10,859 nt of DNA, taken from positions 1 to 10,859 of the forward strand of contig DBBL01000131.1 in the NCBI GenBank assembly GCA_002292185.1. The letters run 5' to 3'. Positions 5,285-10,859 of the stretch are shown in pieces. The position numbers and the translations under genes are program-made. Under the pieces are notes generated by a model, which saw nothing but the letters and a program-made list of their open reading frames with translations, had not been told where the DNA came from and ran no database searches. Source of the DNA: Akkermansiaceae bacterium UBA985 (lineage in GTDB: Bacteria > Verrucomicrobiota > Verrucomicrobiia > Verrucomicrobiales > Akkermansiaceae). Position 1 is the first letter of the stretch. Each line of letters begins with the position of its first letter.

Positions 5285-5320
5285 AGGGGCACCCCGGCAT
5301 CAGATGACCGAGGTGCCCCT
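5285..5320 (-). promoter_or_regulatory. Strong 13-bp hairpin between tuf and tRNA-Trp, with a competing arm
   Basis: On the minus strand AGGGGCACCTCGG pairs with CCGGGGTGCCCCT (12 Watson-Crick pairs and one G-T) around TCATCTGATG. A five-T run precedes the stem on the transcript strand and no T-run follows, so it is not a terminator for the operon. A third arm at 5260-5267 (GGGTGCCC on plus) is perfectly complementary to eight bases of the arm at 5287-5294, so two mutually exclusive stems can form. Likely uses are RNase processing upstream of tRNA-Trp or conformational control; both are inferred. Confidence 0.5.
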
Positions 5321-5368
5321 AAAAACCAGCCTTGGAGGTAGCTTCCCGGGGTGGGTAAGGCTACCAAG
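5321..5368 (-). terminator. Possible partial terminator after tuf
   Basis: On the minus strand CTTG and GGTAGC, then CCC, pair back with GGG, GCTACC and CAAG, with small bulges (5331-5368). The sequence then runs GCTGG into TTTTT (5321-5325). The T-run is about 5-6 nt from the stem, further than ideal, and its far side abuts the 13-bp hairpin. A leaky terminator would let tuf be made in excess over secE, nusG and the ribosomal genes. The inverted repeat is clear; the terminator call is tentative. Confidence 0.35.
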
Positions 5369-5382
5369 ACCTAAGCATTAAC

Positions 5383-6567
<1,185 letters not shown>

Positions 6568-6635
6568 GGTGTTATGTTTTGTTGGTTACCCGGTGAGGGT
6601 TGCTGGTTTTTCTTAATAGTTTAGTTGCCCTGGGC

Positions 6636-6710
<75 letters not shown>

Positions 6711-6786
6711 ATTTGCCCTCTGGACCTTCCATTGATTTCTCTTGAGATTTGCCGATTCAAAGCCTTAATTTACTGGCGATGGAGCG

Positions 6787-6802
6787 GCTCGTCTGGTCGA
6801 GC
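6787..6802 (-). promoter_or_regulatory. Small leader hairpin before tRNA-Thr
   Basis: GCTCG pairs with CGAGC around a six-base loop, about 15-30 nt downstream of the predicted start point of the tRNA-Thr/tuf transcript. It could protect the 5' end or help processing. Five base pairs is weak evidence. Confidence 0.25.
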
Positions 6803-6823
6803 AATCTTTGGAAAGCGGGCGGC

Positions 6824-6851
6824 AAGCTACCAGAGAGTGGTCTACTGTCAA
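6824..6851 (-). promoter_or_regulatory. Sigma-70-type promoter of the tRNA-Thr/tuf block with UP-like region and GC-rich discriminator
   Basis: On the minus strand a perfect TTGACA (6846-6851) is followed after 16 nt by TAGCTT (6824-6829), which keeps the key T1, A2 and T6 of the -10 consensus. The region upstream of -35 is A/T-tract rich (ATTTTTTT abutting TTGACA, and AAAAAAGATCAAAATA), like an UP element. GCCGCCCGC directly follows the -10, and GC-rich discriminators are a known feature of stringently controlled stable-RNA promoters. The start point should lie near 6817, giving a leader of about 107 nt before tRNA-Thr. It is inferred from sequence only. Confidence 0.65.
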
Positions 6852-7011
6852 AAAAAATCTCTCCTATTTTGATCTTTTTTACTGATGTGGGCAATTTCGG
6901 CTGATTTGGCAGGTTTTGAAGCCGAATTCAGCAAGAATAAAGGCTGCCAGCCCATTTGGCCACAATCAGCCTCCTTTCCTTTGATCTATTGCCCTATGTG
7001 CTATTTTCTGT

Positions 7012-8760
7012 ATGCTTCCATTTGTGCTTATCCTTGCTTCGGATCCTATCCTCACCTCAGCAGCCTCCAGTATAGAGCTGGGACCCATGTTGATGGGCAT
7101 GCTTGGCGGTCTGGCACTTTTCCTCTTTGGCATAGACCGCATGTCGATGGCTCTGAAGCTCATTGCCGGTGACAGGCTTAGGCAAATCCTCTCTAAGCTG
7201 ACAACCAACCGCTTCACGGGAGCCGCCGCGGGAGCTGCTGTTACCTCCATCATTCAGTCCTCATCTGTGACCACTGTGCTCGTTGTTGGGTTCATCTCCG
7301 CCGGCTTGATGAATCTGTCCCAGTCCATCGGTATTATTATGGGCGCTAATATCGGCACAACGATGACCGCTCAAATCATCGCCTTCAAAGTCACCCACTA
7401 CGCCCTGCTCATCATCGCCGTCGGCTTTGCCTTATCCTTTTTCATCAAAAAAGAGCGTGCTCATCACTACGGCAAGATGATTATGGGGCTGGGACTTGTT
7501 TTTTACGGTATGCAGCTGATGAGCGACGGCGCCAAACCATTACAATCCTACGCACCCTTCATCGATTTGATGAAAAACATGAATGCCCCACTGTTGGGCA
7601 TTGCTTTTGGCGCCGCCTTCACCGCCCTGGTTCAGAGCTCCTCAGCAACCACCGGGATTGTCATCGTGCTCGCCAGCCAGGGCCTTTTACCCCTAGATGC
7701 CGGTATCGCCCTCATTTTTGGAGCCAATATCGGCACCTGTTTCACGGCCTGGCTAGCCTCTATTGGCAAATCCATCGATGCCAAGCGCGCAGTGACCGTG
7801 CATATCTTGTTTAATGTAGCAGGCGTATTGGTCTGGTTCATGTTGATTCCTGAGCTGGCGGCTTGCGTGAAACACATCTCTCCCCAAGCACCCGAGCTCG
7901 GCGGCATTGCCCAATTAGCGGCAGAGACTCCGCGACAAATCGCAAACGCGCACAGTATTTTCAACATCACCAATACCTTCCTCTTTATTTGGTTTGTTGG
8001 ACCCATTAGCAAAATCGTCATCAAAATCATACCGGAGCGGCCCACCACCGACGCGGAAAAATCTCAGCCCAAGTATCTCGACCCCGCCTTATTAAACACC
8101 CCTGCCCTCGCACTTGATGCGGCCCGGCTGGAGTTAAGCAGAATGGGCACGCGTGTTACAAAGATCACCAATGGCTCACTGGAAGCGGTGAGCTCAGGCA
8201 CCGCTGAGGACATGCGCAACCTATGGAAAATGGATAGCCGTGTTGATGAAATTCATGGTTTCATTTTAGCCTATCTCGCTGATCTCTCTCGAGGAAATCT
8301 AGAAAAATCACAATCTGATCTTTTACACCGCTACTTGGCCACTTCCAATTACATGGAAAACATCGCTGACATGGTGGAAACCAATCTGATGGAAATCGGA
8401 CGTGAACGACTTCGTACCGGCCTGGTGATCAGTGATGCGACCATGCAAGTGCTGAATCATTTTCATCAGGAGGTAAGCCTGCAAGTCAGCCAATCGATCG
8501 ACGCATTGATTACCAATGACCACACCACTGCCAAAAAAGTAATTGGAGCCAAACCTGCGATCAACCAATTGTCGAAAGAAGCAGAAAAACACCTCTCACG
8601 ACGTTTCAGCGCTGACGAACCACAGCGCATGGTAGCGTTTCGTCTCGAATCCGAAATGATCGAATACCTTAAAAGGATGTACTACTTTGCCAAACGCATC
8701 GCCAAAATCGTCGATCACAATCCATCCGAGAAGGCAATGCTTGCTCCGGATTCGGATTAA
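7012..8760 (+). CDS. Na+/phosphate cotransporter family protein with C-terminal PhoU-like domain
   Basis: This family (NptA/YjbB type, related to SLC34) moves inorganic phosphate across the membrane with sodium. The 582-residue protein shows the internal duplication of the fold: GGLALFLFGIDRMS (32-45) opens repeat 1, with TSIIQSSSVTT (78-88) and GANIGT (111-116). Repeat 2 has TALVQSSSATT (204-214) and GANIGT (237-242). The paired QSSS motifs are the family signature. NAHSIFNITNT (312-322) and a last membrane span (to about 341) follow. Residues about 365-570 are a soluble, helical PhoU-like domain. The ATG at 7012 has no Shine-Dalgarno; Met26, Met28 and Met30 are alternative starts nearer the conserved region. 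It is divergent from the tuf block and convergent with the DUF368 gene. Direction of transport (uptake or export) cannot be read from sequence. Confidence 0.92.
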   Translation: MLPFVLILASDPILTSAASSIELGPMLMGMLGGLALFLFGIDRMSMALKLIAGDRLRQILSKLTTNRFTGAAAGAAVTSIIQSSSVTTVLVVGFISAGLMNLSQSIGIIMGANIGTTMTAQIIAFKVTHYALLIIAVGFALSFFIKKERAHHYGKMIMGLGLVFYGMQLMSDGAKPLQSYAPFIDLMKNMNAPLLGIAFGAAFTALVQSSSATTGIVIVLASQGLLPLDAGIALIFGANIGTCFTAWLASIGKSIDAKRAVTVHILFNVAGVLVWFMLIPELAACVKHISPQAPELGGIAQLAAETPRQIANAHSIFNITNTFLFIWFVGPISKIVIKIIPERPTTDAEKSQPKYLDPALLNTPALALDAARLELSRMGTRVTKITNGSLEAVSSGTAEDMRNLWKMDSRVDEIHGFILAYLADLSRGNLEKSQSDLLHRYLATSNYMENIADMVETNLMEIGRERLRTGLVISDATMQVLNHFHQEVSLQVSQSIDALITNDHTTAKKVIGAKPAINQLSKEAEKHLSRRFSADEPQRMVAFRLESEMIEYLKRMYYFAKRIAKIVDHNPSEKAMLAPDSD

Positions 8761-9674
8761 GCTTGCGGCTTGCTAGCGAGTTTTTCGGTCACCGTAATAA
8801 TGACGATGCCTCCAACCAACCACGCCACTGCGAGCCATGTGGCAGATTTACTCAGGTCGGGAAAATAACGATTCCACGCAACGACTTTGCCGGTGATCAC
8901 CAGCGAGTACACCGCGATTTTCCAAGGCCAAATAATCAACAAAGATCCAGCGACAAAACCCGTGATCAATGCCACCGCTGCATTGTGATATTTCCTAAAC
9001 ATCCAGCTTAAAATATGGGACAGGGTGAACAGGCCAAGCGCCGCCCCGATTGCCACAGGAATAAGAACCGGAAGAGCCTCCGCCAGTTTAAGCTGCCGCA
9101 AGTTGTCCACCGCATCCAGGACGATCAATTGATAGTTACCCATCAGCAGCAGGATAAAAGATCCAGAAATGCCCGGGATAATCATGCTGCACATGCCGGC
9201 AACTCCACAGCCAGCGAGATAAAGCAAATTGGTGTTTTCTCCGGCCGGACTTTGAAAAGCGAGTAGGCCGGCAACAACAACCCCAAAAAGCAAACAAATG
9301 ATTTCCACAAAGCCCCACCGCCTAACCATTTTCCCCACATAAAACAAGGACGCCAGAATCAAACCAAAGAAAAAGGCATTCACGAACACAGGGTGGTCCG
9401 CATAGGCTGTTTTGAGAACCTTCGCCAAGGTCAATATACTAACAACGACGCCCAAACCGAGAGCCATGAGAAAACCCAAGTCAACCTGCTTGGCAAAACC
9501 ACCAAAGTCACCTTTGCAGAGCAAACGAAGCGCCGTGAAATCAAACGATTTCAGCGCATCAATCAGGCGCTCATAAACACCAGTAATAAAGGCAATGGTT
9601 CCTCCAGATACACCGGGGATTACGTTGGCCGCACCCATGGCGAAACCTTTGAGGAAGATGAAGAAATATTCCAT
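8757..9674 (-). CDS. DUF368 membrane protein, undecaprenyl-phosphate translocase family (PopT-like)
   Basis: DUF368 proteins were identified as polyprenyl-phosphate transporters (PopT) that return undecaprenyl phosphate, the lipid carrier of peptidoglycan and O-antigen synthesis, across the cytoplasmic membrane. The 305-residue protein shows the two family signatures: GAANVIPGVSGGTIAFITG (14-32) and MIIPGISGSFILLLMGNYQ (164-182). These form an internal repeat of Pro-Gly-x-Ser-Gly re-entrant type. Several hydrophobic segments follow (for example 97-113, 124-139, 203-220, 232-250 and 281-296). The start ATG (9674) lies 9 nt after the sucB stop on the same strand, with no Shine-Dalgarno, suggesting co-transcription and perhaps translational coupling. 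Its stop interlocks with that of the convergent transporter gene. The family call is firm; substrate is by family knowledge. Confidence 0.92.
   Translation of the reverse strand: MEYFFIFLKGFAMGAANVIPGVSGGTIAFITGVYERLIDALKSFDFTALRLLCKGDFGGFAKQVDLGFLMALGLGVVVSILTLAKVLKTAYADHPVFVNAFFFGLILASLFYVGKMVRRWGFVEIICLLFGVVVAGLLAFQSPAGENTNLLYLAGCGVAGMCSMIIPGISGSFILLLMGNYQLIVLDAVDNLRQLKLAEALPVLIPVAIGAALGLFTLSHILSWMFRKYHNAAVALITGFVAGSLLIIWPWKIAVYSLVITGKVVAWNRYFPDLSKSATWLAVAWLVGGIVIITVTEKLASKPQA
8762..8785 (+). terminator. Possible weak terminator of the phosphate transporter gene
   Basis: Two bases after the transporter stop, CTTGC can pair with GCGAG (one G-T pair) and TTTTT (8781-8785) follows. The stem is short, and the site lies inside the 3' end of the convergent DUF368 gene, so transcription of the two genes would overlap by at least this much. 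Confidence 0.25.
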
Positions 9675-9683
9675 GACAAGAAA

Positions 9684-10859
9684 TCACATTTCCAACATCA
9701 AGCGGCTTGGATTTTCCAAACAGTCCTTGATGCGTATGAGGAAAGTGACTGCCTCCTTGCCATCAACAAGGCGGTGGTCATAGCTCAGTGCTAAATACAT
9801 CATGGGGCGAATGACGACCTCACCATTAAGCGCCACTGGACGCTGCTGGATGGTGTGCATGCCAAGGATGCCGCTCTGTGGCGGGTTCAAAATCGGCGTG
9901 CTGAGCAGCGAGCCATAGACACCACCATTGGAAATGGTAAAGACTCCACCCTGCAGGTCTGCGAGATCCATGCTGCCATCGTTAGCTTTGGCCGCATATT
10001 CAAGAATGCCCTTTTCGACATCAGCAAAACCTTTTTTATCACAATCCCGAAGCACCGGCACAACCAGACCTTTCTGCGTGCCAATGGCAACGCCGACATC
10101 GTAGAAATGGTTTTCGATAATGTCAGTGCCATCGATTCTTCCGTTGATACTGGGAACATCTTTCAAGGCTTGCACAGTGGCTTTGACAAAAAAGGACATG
10201 AATCCAAGCTTGCAGCCGTGCTTTGCAACGAACTCTTCCTGCACCTGCTTACGCAACTCCATAATGGCAGTCATATCCACTTCGTTGAATGTCGTTAGGA
10301 TAGCTGCGGTTTGCTGTGCATTGACGAGGTGGCTGGCAACCTTCCTACGCAGCATGCTCATTTTACGCCGAGTGGTGCGCCCGTTGTCCTCGCTTTGAGA
10401 TTGACCGGCCGGCTCAGGCTTACTGGGCGAAACGGACAAATCTGGCCGTGAACTGGCAGCTGAAACATTAGGGGCTACTGGCGCTGGAATACTTACCGCA
10501 GGCGGGGCTGCTGGGGTAGACTTGGCTTGAGGTGCAGATGCTGCCTGAGCCTGCGCTGGTGCCTGCCCTGGTGCGCCACTAGCTCCAACGCTAATGGTGG
10601 CAATCACCGTGCCTATATCTACTTCTTCGCCCTCAGGGATGAGGATATTAAGCACACCCCCCTCCTCTGCCTCGAGCTCGTTGGAAACCTTATCTGTCTC
10701 GAGCGTAGCCAGGGTATCCCCCTTATTGACCTGAGATTTGTCAGCCATGTGCCAACGACCAATATTCGCTGAGGTAATGGACTCGCCAGCAGCTGGAACT
10801 TTGATTTCAATTTCCTTAACCGCTTGCGGCTTAGGGTCCGCTTGCGGTTCGGAGTCCGC
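9684..10859 (-). CDS. sucB: Dihydrolipoyllysine succinyltransferase, E2 of 2-oxoglutarate dehydrogenase (5' end outside window)
   Basis: SucB is the core of the TCA-cycle 2-oxoglutarate dehydrogenase complex and transfers succinyl from lipoyl-lysine to CoA. The visible 391 residues run in frame to the right edge without a start. Residues 1-16 are a Pro/Gln/Ala linker ([13 protein letters not shown]). A lipoyl domain follows (about 17-90; KVPAAGESI at 20-28; lipoylated Lys57 in ETDKV). Then comes a low-complexity Ala/Pro/Ser linker (about 92-160), and the catalytic domain from about 163 with [31 protein letters not shown] and the active-site motif DHRLVDG (His362, Asp366). TTFNEVDM and the Tyr-Gly-Ser loop mark a succinyltransferase and not an acetyltransferase. 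I do not find the peripheral subunit-binding domain that normally lies between linker and core. It is followed after 9 nt by the DUF368 gene. Confidence 0.95.
   Translation of the reverse strand, partial: ADSEPQADPKPQAVKEIEIKVPAAGESITSANIGRWHMADKSQVNKGDTLATLETDKVSNELEAEEGGVLNILIPEGEEVDIGTVIATISVGASGAPGQAPAQAQAASAPQAKSTPAAPPAVSIPAPVAPNVSAASSRPDLSVSPSKPEPAGQSQSEDNGRTTRRKMSMLRRKVASHLVNAQQTAAILTTFNEVDMTAIMELRKQVQEEFVAKHGCKLGFMSFFVKATVQALKDVPSINGRIDGTDIIENHFYDVGVAIGTQKGLVVPVLRDCDKKGFADVEKGILEYAAKANDGSMDLADLQGGVFTISNGGVYGSLLSTPILNPPQSGILGMHTIQQRPVALNGEVVIRPMMYLALSYDHRLVDGKEAVTFLIRIKDCLENPSRLMLEM

Larger units (their letters stand above)
6711..7011. promoter_or_regulatory. Divergent intergenic region
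   Basis: These 301 bp separate tRNA-Thr (minus) from the phosphate cotransporter gene (plus). The left two-thirds hold the tRNA-Thr/tuf promoter and leader. The right third must hold the promoter of the plus-strand gene, but I see no convincing pair of boxes; TTGATC near 6981 is too close to the ATG for a normal leader. An inverted repeat TTCGGC/GCCGAA with a 19-nt spacer (6896-6926) is a candidate operator. No gene is evident. Confidence 0.5.

Noticed and set aside
5285-5320. The 13-bp hairpin as a bidirectional Rho-independent terminator
   Set aside because: On the plus strand the stem is followed by A5, and on the minus strand the T5 lies before the stem, so neither direction has the needed trailing U-run.
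6979-7011. TTGATC with a downstream T-rich hexamer as promoter of the phosphate transporter gene
   Set aside because: The -10 candidate (TTTTCT) is poor and almost touches the ATG, leaving no leader unless the true start is further downstream.

Overview
The window is a core-genome segment of a bacterium that I place, from memory of protein families, in the Verrucomicrobia (PVC superphylum). The EF-Tu, RpoB and SucB sequences resemble Verrucomicrobia/Chlamydiae versions. The order tRNA-Thr, tuf, tRNA-Trp, secE, nusG, rplK, rplA, rplJ, rplL, rpoB is, as I recall it, the one found in Chlamydiae. This placement is inference and not a database result. I see no insertion sequence, prophage, CRISPR array or sign of horizontal transfer.

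Layout. Positions 1-6851 form one minus-strand transcription block read right to left. A strong promoter (about 6824-6851) is followed by tRNA-Thr(GGU), tuf, tRNA-Trp(CCA), secE, nusG, rplK (L11), rplA (L1), rplJ (L10), rplL (L7/L12) and the first 465 codons of rpoB, which leaves the window inside the rifampicin-binding cluster. The block supplies elongation factor Tu, the translocase subunit SecE, the antitermination factor NusG, the L1 stalk, the L11/L10/L12 GTPase-associated stalk and the RNA polymerase beta subunit. Several intercistronic gaps hold strong inverted repeats. The rplL-rpoB spacer (about 390 nt) is the richest, with at least five hairpins on the RNA strand, some with GNRA- or UNCG-type tetraloops, plus a four-run G-quadruplex motif on the template strand. 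The tuf-tRNA-Trp gap holds a 13-bp hairpin and an alternative pairing arm.

Positions 6711-7011 are the divergent region. To its right a plus-strand gene encodes a Na+/phosphate cotransporter-family protein with a C-terminal PhoU-like domain (7012-8760). It converges on a minus-strand DUF368 membrane protein (8757-9674), a family identified as undecaprenyl-phosphate translocases (PopT). The two stop codons interlock in one TTAA. The DUF368 gene lies 9 nt downstream of sucB, the dihydrolipoamide succinyltransferase (E2) of 2-oxoglutarate dehydrogenase, whose 5' end lies beyond the right edge. The visible SucB has a lipoyl domain and a complete catalytic domain, but I find no peripheral subunit-binding domain. 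It also continues upstream of the lipoyl domain with a repeated Pro-Gln-Ala linker.

Most starts in the ribosomal block lack a Shine-Dalgarno sequence; rplJ and rplL have good ones. The likeliest under-described material here is the RNA-level architecture of the ribosomal/RNA polymerase operon and the unusual SucB domain layout, not a new protein system.
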